Of a stretch of 64,000 bases of DNA, positions 1 through 7,839 are shown one piece after another. The stretch is from Halobacillus campisalis (GTDB taxonomy: Bacteria > Bacillota > Bacilli > Bacillales > Halobacillaceae), in the NCBI RefSeq assembly GCF_030345335.1, contig NZ_JAPVRC010000003.1, positions 388,794 to 452,793 on the forward strand, written 5' to 3'. Below the pieces are notes generated by a model. It saw only the letters and a program-made list of their open reading frames with translations, was not told the origin of the DNA and did not search any database. How positions within the stretch are numbered: the first letter of the stretch is position 1; each line of letters starts with the position of its first letter. Made by a program: the position numbers and the translations under genes.

Positions 1-102
1 CGTTATGGCAGCGATGCCAAGCGCACATTCGAATAGGATAGAATGCTCGATCGTGACATGATACGTTTCTCGTCTCTTATAATTTGACTGAATAACGTTC
101 AT
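1..102 (-). CDS. 5' end of an unrecognised gene (runs off left edge)
   Basis: An open frame starts with ATG at 102 on the minus strand, behind a strong GGAGGAG ribosome binding site, and stays open for 34 codons to the window edge. The visible N-terminus begins MNVIQSNYKRRETYHVTIEH and ends in a helix-like CALGIAAIT. I do not recognise the family. A short inverted repeat lies just upstream, which would suit a self-regulated DNA-binding protein, but that is only inference. The gene is divergent from splAB. Confidence 0.55.
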   Translation of the reverse strand, partial: MNVIQSNYKRRETYHVTIEHSILFECALGIAAIT

Positions 103-132
103 AGTACCACTCCTCCACATGTATTTCTTTAT

Positions 133-150
133 ATTCTATAATATTAGAAT
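133..150. promoter_or_regulatory. Inverted repeat in the divergent promoter region
   Basis: ATTCTA and TAGAAT form a perfect 6-bp inverted repeat separated by 6 bp, about 30 bp upstream of the leftward gene and about 100 bp upstream of splA. It could be an operator for either gene. The surrounding DNA is very AT-rich, so chance is a real alternative. Confidence 0.25.
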
Positions 151-246
151 GTAAAATTCAATTTTATTAGAACAAATTAAACGATACATATTTTCTACGA
201 CTAGTGGAACAATGAGAGCACTAATCAAAAGAAGAGGCGGGAGCAT

Positions 247-507
247 ATGGAAGCTAATTATTCAGGCTATCAAGCCGGGGATATCGTATACGTCATCTAC
301 CGAAACCCCCACACATACAACGTTGCGAACATACAAGAAGCGGCAGTCGTTCACCATCCCGAACACGCAGGACAACTCGCTTTATTTTTATACGAAACTT
401 ATTTCCCACTGGATTCCGATATTGCTGTGTACACTTCGCAAGCAGAAGCTGAAATGGCTTATGAGCAAAGTTTCGGTTCCACTCATGAGGAGGGACTGGA
501 GTGGTAA
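247..507 (+). CDS. splA: SplA, regulator of spore photoproduct lyase
   Basis: This 86-residue protein matches the size and character of Bacillus SplA, the negative regulator cotranscribed with splB and made in the developing forespore. It starts MEANYSGYQAGDIVYVIYRN. A GGCGGGAG ribosome binding site precedes the ATG. Its stop codon overlaps the GTG start of splB, so the two are translationally coupled, as expected for the spl operon. I could not find a convincing sigma-G promoter (GMATR-N16-18-CATNMTA) upstream, although B. subtilis splAB uses sigma-G. Confidence 0.85.
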   Translation: MEANYSGYQAGDIVYVIYRNPHTYNVANIQEAAVVHHPEHAGQLALFLYETYFPLDSDIAVYTSQAEAEMAYEQSFGSTHEEGLEW

Positions 508-1529
508 AACCCTTTGTACCCCAGCTCGTTTATATTGAACCACGCGCACTTGAATATCCTTTAGGAAAAGAATTAAAAAACAAGTTCGAAAAAATGAATA
601 TTGAAATACGGGAAACGACCTCCCATAACCAAGTAAGAAACTTACCAGGAGACAATGACTTTCAAAAATATCGTGTGGCGAAATCGACATTAGTCGTAGG
701 TATTCGGAAAACGCTGAAATTCGATACATCCAAGCCTTCTGCCGAATATGCGATTCCTTTTGCTACTGGGTGTATGGGCCACTGCCATTACTGTTACTTG
801 CAGACGACTATGGGGAGCAAACCGTATATCCGCACGTACGTCAATGTCGATGAAATCTTTGATTCGGCTGAACAGTACATGAAAGAGAGAGCGCCAGAAG
901 AAACCCGCTTTGAAGCTTCGTGTACATCGGATATTGTGGGTGTCGATCATTTAACTCATACGCTGAAACATGCGATTGAATACTTCGGCAAATCTGATCA
1001 TGGACGCCTTCGCTTCGTTACCAAATTCGCACATGTCGATCACTTACTGGATGCTGAACATAAGGGGCGGACGAGGTTCCGATTCAGTTTAAACGCGGAT
1101 TATGTTATTAAATATCTCGAGCCGGGAACGTCCCGTCTTGATGAAAGAATCGAAGCGGCCGCTAAAGTCGCAGAAGCCGGATACCCGCTTGGCTTCATCA
1201 TCGCTCCGATTTATCTGTACGAAGATTGGAAGGAAGGATATAGAATTCTGTTTGAAAAGCTGGAAGACAAATTGCCTGCGTACGCGACGAAAGACTTGAC
1301 GTTTGAACTCATTCAACATCGATTTACACAACCGGCCAAGCGTACCATCCAAAAAAACTATCCTATGACAAAGCTTGAGATGGATGAAGAAAAACGGCAG
1401 TACAAGTGGGGACGTTACGGAATAGGGAAGTATGTGTACAAAAAAGATGAGCAGCAGGATATGAAAGATACTCTCGGCGGATACATTGAAAAGCATTTTC
1501 CTGAAGCGACATTAGAATATTTCACATAA
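501..1529 (+). CDS. splB: Spore photoproduct lyase (radical SAM DNA repair)
   Basis: SplB reverses the spore photoproduct (5-thyminyl-5,6-dihydrothymine) during germination, using S-adenosylmethionine and a 4Fe-4S cluster. The cluster motif C-x3-C-x2-C is at C91, C95 and C98 (CMGHCHYC). C141, the known hydrogen-donor cysteine, is present in FEASCTSD, and tyrosines 97 and 99 are kept. All catalytic residues therefore line up with the B. subtilis enzyme. The start is GTG at 501 behind GAGGAGG, overlapping the end of splA. The 342-residue length is normal. It shows the organism forms UV-resistant spores. Confidence 0.97.
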   Translation: MVKPFVPQLVYIEPRALEYPLGKELKNKFEKMNIEIRETTSHNQVRNLPGDNDFQKYRVAKSTLVVGIRKTLKFDTSKPSAEYAIPFATGCMGHCHYCYLQTTMGSKPYIRTYVNVDEIFDSAEQYMKERAPEETRFEASCTSDIVGVDHLTHTLKHAIEYFGKSDHGRLRFVTKFAHVDHLLDAEHKGRTRFRFSLNADYVIKYLEPGTSRLDERIEAAAKVAEAGYPLGFIIAPIYLYEDWKEGYRILFEKLEDKLPAYATKDLTFELIQHRFTQPAKRTIQKNYPMTKLEMDEEKRQYKWGRYGIGKYVYKKDEQQDMKDTLGGYIEKHFPEATLEYFT

Positions 1530-1530
1530 A

Positions 1531-1564
1531 AAGCAGCCAGAAGGGATCCTCTGGCTGCTTTTTG
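1531..1564. terminator. Bidirectional rho-independent terminator
   Basis: AAGCAGCCAGA and TCTGGCTGCTT form an 11-bp stem with an 8-nt loop, followed by T runs on both strands. It serves splB (plus) and the YtxH-like gene at 1575 (minus). Confidence 0.9.
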
Positions 1565-1574
1565 CTTATAATAT

Positions 1575-2114
1575 TTAGTTTACCGGTCCTTTAGCTACGG
1601 TAGGATCATTGATGTCATCATCGTCATCTTTACTTGTTGTGGACGGGCTAGTAGTGGCTGCTGCTTCATCCTCTGCAGATTCGGTCAGCTCATCTTTCGC
1701 TTCTTTCACTTTATCGCCAACATCCTTCAATTCTTCTCCTGCGTCTTTAGCCGTAGAAACAATATCTTGAGATTCTTCTTTTACTTCCTGGGCCTTTTCT
1801 GCAATGTCTTTTCCTTGAGTATCCAAAATTTCCTGAATTTTATTAAGAGCCTCTTTCGTAATGGAAGCTGTTTTTTGAATACGATCCACAAGGTCGTTTT
1901 TTGCACCTGACGGATCAGCTTTCACGTCTGAAACATATTGGCTCACAGAGTTTTTAGTAGAAGCTGAGGTTTCTTTCAAACGAGTACGAGCATTATCATT
2001 CTTCGCCAGGACAAGGATTCCTCCGACTAGAGCTCCTACTGTAATGGCAAGAGAAAGTTTTCCTTTTTGTGATTCCGTTTGTTGACTTCGTTGGTTCAGT
2101 TGTTCGTTTGGCAT
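1575..2114 (-). CDS. YtxH/GvpP-like stress protein
   Basis: The 179-residue product has a hydrophobic, glycine-rich N-terminal segment (about residues 21-37, LSLAITVGALVGGILVLA) followed by a long charged helical region rich in K, E and D. This is the layout of the YtxH family, which COG labels gas vesicle protein (GvpP). The C-terminus is acidic (KDDDDDINDPT). It is the last gene of a leftward run of four small genes behind a sigma-B-like promoter at 3382-3406; B. subtilis ytxGHJ is a comparable sigma-B operon. A role in gas vesicles is possible given the neighbouring gvp operon, but a general stress role is equally likely. Confidence 0.7.
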   Translation of the reverse strand: MPNEQLNQRSQQTESQKGKLSLAITVGALVGGILVLAKNDNARTRLKETSASTKNSVSQYVSDVKADPSGAKNDLVDRIQKTASITKEALNKIQEILDTQGKDIAEKAQEVKEESQDIVSTAKDAGEELKDVGDKVKEAKDELTESAEDEAAATTSPSTTSKDDDDDINDPTVAKGPVN

Positions 2115-2157
2115 GATGGTTCCCCTTTCGATTCTTTTAGTAAAGAATCATTAGATT

Positions 2158-2430
2158 TTAATTTCGCGTAACTGCATCTTTCCTGGCTTCTGATTTCAGC
2201 GCCTGTTTTTTTACTTGGATCTTTTCATACCTTTGTCTTCCTGTTTCATTCAAATGATCCATTTTCTCCTGGTACTTATTCTTCACATACTCTTTAGAGG
2301 TTTTACGTATGGAAGGATCGTCCGGTGCTGCTTTAGAACGAAGCAGGGCACCTCCTATAAACCCCAAAAATAGAGCGACTCCCGTACTGAGAGGCTGGGA
2401 CTGTTTACGTTCTTTCACCGTTTCACTCAT
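2158..2430 (-). CDS. Small membrane-anchored hypothetical protein
   Basis: This 90-residue protein has one short hydrophobic glycine-containing segment (LSTGVALFLGFIGGALL, residues 14-30) followed by a basic, helical tail. It is not recognised with confidence, but the layout resembles the YtxH-like neighbour. The start overlaps the stop of the preceding DUF948 gene by 4 bp (ATGA), so translation is coupled. It sits inside the sigma-B-type operon 1575-3361 and probably works with the adjacent DUF948/YtxH proteins at the membrane. Confidence 0.65.
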   Translation of the reverse strand: MSETVKERKQSQPLSTGVALFLGFIGGALLRSKAAPDDPSIRKTSKEYVKNKYQEKMDHLNETGRQRYEKIQVKKQALKSEARKDAVTRN

Positions 2431-2876
2431 GATGTTTTGCCCGCAGCAGCAGCTTCTTTAAGGGCTTTACGTTTTTGCGTGAGGTAGTATCCTAAAGCCA
2501 CTGCGCCGTATAGACCACTAACGTCTCTTTCTTTCACTTTCGTTTCGCCTGTTGAAGTATTCTGTTTCATTGATTTCGTTACATCAACAAGAGAAGACGT
2601 CAGCTTACGTGAAGACTCCCCTATATCTCCTACCATGTAAAATAGAGGACTGAGCGCTTTGATCTTTTCGTTCACATCCGCTAAAGTGTCGTTACTCGTA
2701 TGAAGAACATCTGTGGTTTGGGACATGACCCCGTCCAGCTGATCTGGAAGCTTCTCAACTGTACGATCCACACCTTTTAATACATTAGCCAAATTGTTAA
2801 GCGTCTTTATAAGAAAAATTGAAACAATGGCAAATACGATGCCAATGATTAATACACCAATTCCTAGATAATCCAT
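2427..2876 (-). CDS. DUF948 family membrane protein
   Basis: The start at 2876 (MDYLGIGVLII) is chosen because AAAGAGG lies just upstream; the frame is open 40 codons further, but into the preceding gene. The 149-residue product has one N-terminal membrane helix (residues 3-25) and then a coiled-coil-like region of heptads, typical of DUF948 proteins such as YtxG. The C-terminus (VALGYYLTQKRKALKEA) is basic. It is the second of two DUF948 paralogues in tandem. The biochemical function of the family is unknown; in B. subtilis the relatives are general stress genes. Confidence 0.75.
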   Translation of the reverse strand: MDYLGIGVLIIGIVFAIVSIFLIKTLNNLANVLKGVDRTVEKLPDQLDGVMSQTTDVLHTSNDTLADVNEKIKALSPLFYMVGDIGESSRKLTSSLVDVTKSMKQNTSTGETKVKERDVSGLYGAVALGYYLTQKRKALKEAAAAGKTS

Positions 2877-2905
2877 AGTTTTAACCTCTTTTCTTTTTAA
2901 ATTGA

Positions 2906-3361
2906 TTACTTCGTATCGTGGTTGGGTGCGCGACCCTCGAAAGTCTGTTTTCTTAATTTGTATTTCGAATACATATTGATTGCCGTATCTCCCCACTTCA
3001 TGAACTTCGCCAAGTCATCTGAATGCTTTTCTGAAGTCCTGGAGACACTGGCCGACAATTGGTTCATAGACTCACTCATGTTGCCTACGGATGCTCCAAC
3101 GTTATTTAACGAATTAAAGAGACTATTTAATGATTCACTCTTATGCTGGACATCGTCCGCTAAAGAGTTCGATTTTTGTAATAATAATTCCGATTCTTTT
3201 GTAATTCCGTCCATCTTGCTTTCTACACTTTCTAATGTGCCAGCTACATTTTTCATTGTGCTGGAAGCCGCCAATAATACTTTCACTACAAATATAGCTA
3301 TGAGTGCAAAAGAAACGGCGATAATTAATAAACTAATCGATGTTAAGGACATTCCCATCAT
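2906..3361 (-). CDS. DUF948 family membrane protein (YtxG-like)
   Basis: The first gene of the stress-like operon codes for 151 residues: one N-terminal membrane helix (about residues 6-32), then a coiled coil (SVESKMDGITKESELLLQKS onward), then a basic tail. This is the DUF948/YtxG layout. Three in-frame ATGs lie within four codons of the AAGGAGGA site; the second or third (start near 3352) has better spacing than the first. A sigma-B type promoter sits 21 bp upstream of the first ATG. Confidence 0.75.
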   Translation of the reverse strand: MMGMSLTSISLLIIAVSFALIAIFVVKVLLAASSTMKNVAGTLESVESKMDGITKESELLLQKSNSLADDVQHKSESLNSLFNSLNNVGASVGNMSESMNQLSASVSRTSEKHSDDLAKFMKWGDTAINMYSKYKLRKQTFEGRAPNHDTK

Positions 3362-3381
3362 TCCTCCTTGTTATGTAAAAG

Positions 3382-3406
3382 ATACCCTAATACAGTACGG
3401 CCAAAC
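3382..3406 (-). promoter_or_regulatory. Sigma-B type promoter of the YtxG/YtxH-like operon
   Basis: On the minus strand GTTTGG, 13 bp, then GGGTAT. The known sigma-B consensus is GTTTAA-N12-14-GGGTAT, so the -10 is perfect and the -35 has four of six. B. subtilis ytxGHJ is sigma-B controlled, which fits. Confidence 0.7.
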
Positions 3407-3423
3407 GTCAAATTTAAAATGAA

Positions 3424-4332
3424 TTATTCCGGTATAACTTTTTCCTTTCTTACGATAGATTTACCCCCCTGAGTCGTTAATAAAACGCCTGATATCACAA
3501 TAATTGTACCAAAGATATGCATCCAGGTGATACGCTCTCCAAGCCACAATGCTGCCCCTGCCATAGTTACTACAGGGAGAAAGTTGAGGAAAATGGAGGC
3601 TTTCGATGCGCCGAGAAGGCCTACAGCCCTATTATATAAGATCAGAGCGATAAATGAAGGAAAAACACCTAAATACAATAATCCAATGAAATGACCGGGC
3701 TTATCGAAGGACGGAACACCTGTCATCCACCATTCCGCAACCACGGCAGGAAAAAGCAGGACTAACCCTATCCCGGTGATGACGAGTACAACGGCATACG
3801 GAGGGAATTTAAACATATGAAGCTTCACGAACAGTGAATATACTGCCCAGGATAGAATAGCGCTGATCATTATAAAATCACCAATGTTCCATTCTAAGGC
3901 AGCGAGCTGAAGAAGTTTACCTTCTATGATCACCCATACCGCTCCAAAAAGTGACAGGACGACTCCGATCCATTGCACCTTCATGACTTTTTCCTTTAAG
4001 ATAAGTACGCTTAAGATTACTGTGACAGCGGGGATGGCAGACTCAAGGATGGCGACGTTCGCAGAGGTTGTAAACTGCAGAGCCCCGTAGATTGATGTAT
4101 TGAATAAAGTGATGCCTGATAAGGCCAATACGAAGACCGGCATTTTGTTAGCTAAGAACACCGTTTTGTTTCTCCAAACACTTCGATAGCCGATAGGAAA
4201 GAGAACAATGAATGCCACAGCTAAGCGGATAAAGGTGATTGTCATTGGCGGCAGGTCATTCAGCGCCTTTCCGACCAGGATGTTCCCCGCATACATAAAG
4301 ACGACACAAATCATCAGCAGATAAGGATACAT
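3424..4332 (-). CDS. EamA/DMT family transporter
   Basis: This 302-residue, very hydrophobic protein has ten predicted membrane helices in two related halves, as in the drug/metabolite transporter (EamA) family. The family exports amino acids, metabolites or drugs; the substrate cannot be read from the sequence. It starts MYPYLLMICVVFMYAGNILV behind AAGGGGG. It lies between the end of the gvp operon (separated by a terminator at 4411-4440) and the DUF948 operon, and is probably transcribed separately; nothing ties it to gas vesicles beyond position. Confidence 0.88.
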   Translation of the reverse strand: MYPYLLMICVVFMYAGNILVGKALNDLPPMTITFIRLAVAFIVLFPIGYRSVWRNKTVFLANKMPVFVLALSGITLFNTSIYGALQFTTSANVAILESAIPAVTVILSVLILKEKVMKVQWIGVVLSLFGAVWVIIEGKLLQLAALEWNIGDFIMISAILSWAVYSLFVKLHMFKFPPYAVVLVITGIGLVLLFPAVVAEWWMTGVPSFDKPGHFIGLLYLGVFPSFIALILYNRAVGLLGASKASIFLNFLPVVTMAGAALWLGERITWMHIFGTIIVISGVLLTTQGGKSIVRKEKVIPE

Positions 4333-4410
4333 AGAGCCACCCCCTTCTTAATAGGAGAGTCGTAAGTAATCAACTCCTTATAACCTATCACTTTTCAAGT
4401 GTAAAGAACA

Positions 4411-4440
4411 CAAAAAAAGAAGCGGGTTGCCCCGCATCTT
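4411..4440 (-). terminator. Terminator of the gas vesicle operon
   Basis: On the minus strand a GCGGG/CCCGC stem with a 4-nt loop, extended by flanking AAGA/TCTT pairing, is followed by seven Ts (A run at 4412-4418 on the plus strand). It lies 12 bp after the gvpU stop. Confidence 0.85.
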
Positions 4441-4452
4441 TAAAACTGGCTC

Positions 4453-4821
4453 TTATCCTTCTGCAGATATCTTTCCTAGGAAGAAGCCATCCACCTTGTC
4501 CAGGCTGCCCCGCCAATAGAATTTCCCTTCCGATGGAGTAGGGTCCTCATCGCCATTGTACACTTGAGCGTTCTTCAAATGAATATAGGATACATCTCCA
4601 TTAGAAGCGTCTTTAGCCGACTTGCTGGCTTCTGAAAGGTTTTCGCCGAGGGCCTTAGACACCTCATTTCCGTCTCCAAACTTTTGGGATAGAGAATCCA
4701 AATACTCTTCTGCTGATATAGTCGTGCCTGTAACCAGTGCTCCATTGACGTTCAAAGTGATATCCAATGAAAAATCATGGTTATTTGCTGCTTTAATAAA
4801 AGAAATTAATAAATCATCCAT
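4453..4821 (-). CDS. gvpU: Gas vesicle accessory protein GvpU
   Basis: The 122-residue protein begins MDDLLISFIKAANNHDFSLD and contains VNGALVTGTTISAEEYLDSL and a FFLGKISAEG ending. This matches my memory of B. megaterium GvpU, an accessory protein reported to affect clustering of gas vesicles. It is the last gene of the operon in both organisms, which supports the call. The ribosome binding site is AGGGAGG. No membrane segment is seen. Confidence 0.85.
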   Translation of the reverse strand: MDDLLISFIKAANNHDFSLDITLNVNGALVTGTTISAEEYLDSLSQKFGDGNEVSKALGENLSEASKSAKDASNGDVSYIHLKNAQVYNGDEDPTPSEGKFYWRGSLDKVDGFFLGKISAEG

Positions 4822-4881
4822 AGTCTAGCCTCCCTATTCTTAAGGTCTTGCAAAATTATATTTTTCTAGCGTGCCGGCTTA

Positions 4882-6102
4882 TTATTTTGAAGTATCATCA
4901 TCATTAACAATTGTCGTTTTACCTTTAGATGAACCTTTTTCCTTAGATTGATCAGACTCAGATGAACGGGCAGAAGGCTCATTGTCTTCTTGCTCCGATC
5001 CACTTCCCTGATTGTCCATTGGGATAATATCGGCATTGTTTCTTTTAGGTTTAGAAGCAGATTTTTTCTTCCTTGTTGTCGACTTAGAAGCTGGTGCTTT
5101 TGAAGATTTCTTTTCTTCTTTTGGCTGCTCTGCTTTTTTCTGTGGTTGTTCTTGTTCTTCCTCTTGTTCTTCCTCTTGCTCATCTGTTTCCTCTTCTTCA
5201 CTATCATCAGCAGCTTCTTCTTGTTCCTTAGGATCCTTTAATTCTACATCTTCTTCTGCCACTGCTGGTTCAGCTTCCGCGGTTGCCGCCGCTTCCTGCT
5301 GTGCTGCTTCATCATCTTCTTCGGACTCATCTTCTTCGACTTGGTTTTTAGTTTTCTTAGGCTTGCCAGCTGTGTTTTTTACTTTTGTTCTTTTGCTTTT
5401 CGGTTGTTCTTCCTGCTCTTCTTCCTCATCGTCGTATTCTTCTTCTTCTTCGTCTTGATTCTTATTTCTTTTCAGCTTGCCGGCTGCGTTTTTTACTTTT
5501 GTTCTTTTGCTTTTCGGTTGTTCTTCCTGCTCTTCTTCCTCATCGTCGTACTCTTCTTCTTCTTCGTCTTGATTCTTATTTCTTCTCAGCTTGCCGGCTG
5601 CGTTTTTTATTCTGGCTCTTTTGCTTTTCGGTTGTTCTTCTTGCTCTTCTTCCTCATCGTCGTACTCTTCTTCTTCGTCTTGATTCTTATTTCTTTTCAG
5701 CTTGCCGGCTGCGTTCTTTATTCTGGCTCTTTTGCTTTTTGGTCTTTGTTCTTGTTCTTCTTCTTCCTCGTAGTCGTACTCTTCTTCTTCATCCTGACTT
5801 TTATTTCTTTTCAGCTTGCCAGCAGCATTTGAAGTCGTTTCCTTCGTTTTGCTGGCAGCACTTCTTGTTTTATCTTTTACACTTGCCACACCAGCACTCG
5901 CTTTACTGCCAATCGCTTTTCCTCTTTCTTTTAAGCTGGAGCCTTCTGTTTCCTGAGTGGTGTCTGAATCTGAATTCAACGTCGTTTTCTTTTCGTTACT
6001 TGAATCTGAATCTTTGGAACGAATCATCATCCCTGCAGCCGTCCCTAAAAGTCCTCCAATTATTGCACGGTTCAGTGTACTTCTTTTGTTTTCATCTCCC
6101 AT
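4882..6102 (-). CDS. gvpT: GvpT-like gas vesicle protein with acidic/basic repeats
   Basis: The start at ATG 6102 is preferred over an upstream GTG that would overlap the AAGGAG site. The N-terminus carries a glycine-zipper membrane-like segment (AIIGGLLGTAAGMMI, about residues 13-27) like YtxH/GvpT proteins. Residues about 92-242 are four tandem units of 37-38 residues, each NAAGKLKRNK..., then an E/D run with Y, then PKSKR. The rest alternates acidic runs and K/R/S runs and is surely disordered. Position between gvpJ and gvpU fits GvpT. At 406 residues it is longer than I recall for GvpT, because of the repeats. Its role in assembly is not established; vesicle surface or nucleation functions are guesses. 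Confidence 0.75.
   Translation of the reverse strand: MGDENKRSTLNRAIIGGLLGTAAGMMIRSKDSDSSNEKKTTLNSDSDTTQETEGSSLKERGKAIGSKASAGVASVKDKTRSAASKTKETTSNAAGKLKRNKSQDEEEEYDYEEEEEQEQRPKSKRARIKNAAGKLKRNKNQDEEEEYDDEEEEQEEQPKSKRARIKNAAGKLRRNKNQDEEEEEYDDEEEEQEEQPKSKRTKVKNAAGKLKRNKNQDEEEEEYDDEEEEQEEQPKSKRTKVKNTAGKPKKTKNQVEEDESEEDDEAAQQEAAATAEAEPAVAEEDVELKDPKEQEEAADDSEEEETDEQEEEQEEEQEQPQKKAEQPKEEKKSSKAPASKSTTRKKKSASKPKRNNADIIPMDNQGSGSEQEDNEPSARSSESDQSKEKGSSKGKTTIVNDDDTSK
5377..5829 (-). repeat. Four tandem 111-114 bp coding repeats in gvpT
   Basis: Four units encode NAAGKLKRNKNQ, an acidic block, and PKSKR(A/T)(R/K)(I/V)K; unit lengths are 38, 37, 38 and 38 codons. Units 3 and 4 are nearly identical, which points to recent expansion. 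A fifth degenerate start (NTAGKPKKTKNQ) follows. Confidence 0.95.
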
Positions 6103-6122
6103 AGTCAACACTCCTTTTTATT

Positions 6123-6455
6123 TTATACGAATCTATTGTTATTAGATGGATTCATATTTTTTTCTAATTGCTCGATACGCTTTTGCAATTCTTTATTTTC
6201 TTTCTCTAACTGCTCGGTATTTTGTTCCGCTGCTTTGGAGTTCAGGTAAGGATCTGTTTCCCACCAGTCCATGCCGATTTCTTTCGCCTTATCAACGGAA
6301 GCCACAATCAAACGGATTTTTATCGTCAATAGTTCTACGTCGGCAATTCCTACTCGGATATCTCCGGCGATGACAACACCTTTATCCAGTACGGTTTCCA
6401 AAACGTCTACGATACTATTTCCACGCGTAGAATGTTCAATGGTCATGGTCGTCAT
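6123..6455 (-). CDS. gvpJ: Gas vesicle protein GvpJ (GvpA paralogue)
   Basis: The 110-residue protein has the GvpA-type core (IVDVLETVLDKGVVIAGDIRVGIADVELLTIKIRL, residues about 15-50) plus a C-terminal heptad-rich tail (EQLEKENKELQKRIEQLEK) predicted to be a coiled coil. GvpJ is a minor GvpA-like protein needed for vesicle nucleation in known systems. Two ATGs, three codons apart, follow a GAAAGGGG site; the second has better spacing. It sits 9 bp after gvpK. Confidence 0.93.
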   Translation of the reverse strand: MTTMTIEHSTRGNSIVDVLETVLDKGVVIAGDIRVGIADVELLTIKIRLIVASVDKAKEIGMDWWETDPYLNSKAAEQNTEQLEKENKELQKRIEQLEKNMNPSNNNRFV

Positions 6456-6464
6456 TCCCCTTTC

Positions 6465-6764
6465 TTATAGTAGATTCCCAAGAGGTCCTAAATCTATATT
6501 GAGATCTTCGTCTTTCAAGTCGAAAATATCCTTAAGCTCGTCCATTTTCACTTCCAGGTTCATGAGCGCCACTCCGAGATTCTCGATTTCTTCTTCTGTA
6601 AGAGTCCCTCCGTCTACCCGGCGGATCGCATGGCGTTCTACCAGTTGGCGCAGCAGCTCTATGACTGTCAAAACGAGCTGGGCTAGTCCTTGTTCAGCGC
6701 CTTCAGGATCAAGGTTGATCCTTCCGCTTTGCGGGGGCTGGTGTTTAAGATTGCTCTGTGACAT
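6465..6764 (-). CDS. gvpK: Gas vesicle protein GvpK
   Basis: GvpK is a small soluble protein required for vesicle formation. The 99-residue product shows the family core, INLDPEGAEQGLAQLVLTVI followed by ELLRQLVERHAIRRVDGGTL and LGVALMNLEVKMDEL. Length is close to the family usual. Its start lies inside the end of gvpS (20-bp overlap in a different frame), showing translational coupling. Confidence 0.96.
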   Translation of the reverse strand: MSQSNLKHQPPQSGRINLDPEGAEQGLAQLVLTVIELLRQLVERHAIRRVDGGTLTEEEIENLGVALMNLEVKMDELKDIFDLKDEDLNIDLGPLGNLL

Positions 6765-7002
6765 GGGTCAAATCCTCCTTTTCTTGATCGAAACGTTTGG
6801 ATGTCAGGCTGTCCGAATCCATATTCGACTGAACGAGCGTTTCAACGGCCGAGATGAGCACACGCAAATCAAGATAGACTAAATCGATTCCGGCAATCGA
6901 GATAATCAGATCCCCTTTAATGGCGACCCCTTTATCAAGAACCGTATCGAGAATATCGATCAATCCTATTTCTTTGTTTTGATAGGTTTCTCTATGGGAC
7001 AT
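6745..7002 (-). CDS. gvpS: Gas vesicle protein GvpS (GvpA/GvpM-like)
   Basis: An 85-residue GvpA-family paralogue with the core IGLIDILDTVLDKGVAIKGD and LIISIAGIDLVYLDLRVLIS. In B. megaterium the gene at this position between gvpL and gvpK is gvpS; in haloarchaea the similar protein is GvpM. Together with gvpJ and gvpA it is the third GvpA-type protein in the operon. It probably acts in nucleation rather than as the main shell protein. Confidence 0.92.
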   Translation of the reverse strand: MSHRETYQNKEIGLIDILDTVLDKGVAIKGDLIISIAGIDLVYLDLRVLISAVETLVQSNMDSDSLTSKRFDQEKEDLTHVTEQS

Positions 7003-7017
7003 CGGTGACGCCTCGCT

Positions 7018-7821
7018 TTACGATAAATTTGCAAAATGGTAAGCCGGCCAAGGTCCTGTCGCTTCAAATATCCAGCCGGATTGCCCGTGAGCTTTTTCTG
7101 CCTCTGTCACCAACTCGAGGAAATTCTCCACCTTATCTAAAGGGACAAGGTAGGCACTGTTCCAACACATTTCTTCATCTTTCCCCGTCACATCACGGTT
7201 CCAATTCTTCTTCACCGTGCTGTTGACGCTGAAATCAGCAAGCTTGTCATGGAACTCAGAAGAGAATTCTTCTTGTTCCTTTTCGACTTCCTGATCGATA
7301 TATTGATCGATTTTCCTGGATTCTAAATATTGCCGCCCTTTTGACATTTGAGCGATTTCTTCTTTTTTCTTCTTTATATTTAAATTGTGCTCGCTCACTT
7401 GTTCAGAAAGTCTGTCGCGGTCACAATATATTTTCAAATTCCATTCTTCTTTTCCGTCTAATTGTTTGAGTAAGTCCACCATCTGCTGCTGGTGGGAATC
7501 GATCATGGCGCGAAGATTTTGCTCCGTTTTATAAATCGTGCAAAACTTCATGGGAATGATCGTCGCCTGCTCATGGATTTTCATAAGCATTTCATGGTGA
7601 TGAAAGGCTTTATCTTTCACCCACTCCATTTGATTCGTTTTCTCTTCCAGTACATCTTCACCAAATTCTTCTTCATCAACATGACAGAATACTGCTGATA
7701 GTTCCCCGTATTCCATAAGGTCCAGACGATGCTCACCGTCTATACCTTTTAACTCGGAGAAAGGATTCGTTTGATTTTCTCGTGTTTGAATCATTCCGTA
7801 TAAATAAAATAATTGACTCAT
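7018..7821 (-). CDS. gvpL: Gas vesicle protein GvpL (GvpF/GvpL family)
   Basis: The 267-residue protein shows GvpF/L family signatures: an N-terminal LFYLYGMIQTRE strand, HHEMLMKIHEQATIIPMKFC in the first domain, a charged helical middle (residues about 135-190, KKKKEEIAQMSKGRQYLESR), and the C-terminal TGPWPAYHFANLS, the conserved GPWPxY motif. GvpF and GvpL are accessory proteins that bind GvpA during assembly. It lies 18 bp after gvpG and 15 bp before gvpS. Confidence 0.95.
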   Translation of the reverse strand: MSQLFYLYGMIQTRENQTNPFSELKGIDGEHRLDLMEYGELSAVFCHVDEEEFGEDVLEEKTNQMEWVKDKAFHHHEMLMKIHEQATIIPMKFCTIYKTEQNLRAMIDSHQQQMVDLLKQLDGKEEWNLKIYCDRDRLSEQVSEHNLNIKKKKEEIAQMSKGRQYLESRKIDQYIDQEVEKEQEEFSSEFHDKLADFSVNSTVKKNWNRDVTGKDEEMCWNSAYLVPLDKVENFLELVTEAEKAHGQSGWIFEATGPWPAYHFANLS

Positions 7822-7839
7822 CGTAAGACTCCCCTATTT

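Noticed and set aside
157..246. Sigma-G promoter for splAB
   Set aside because: No GMATR-N16-18-CATNMTA pattern could be placed with acceptable spacing.
5377..5829. CRISPR-like tandem repeats
   Set aside because: The repeats are inside a coding frame, contiguous and without spacers.
5341..6104. Long plus-strand open frames opposite gvpT (163 and 239 codons)
   Set aside because: They mirror the E/K-rich repeats of gvpT as F/L/S-rich nonsense, lack ribosome binding sites, and arise from base composition.
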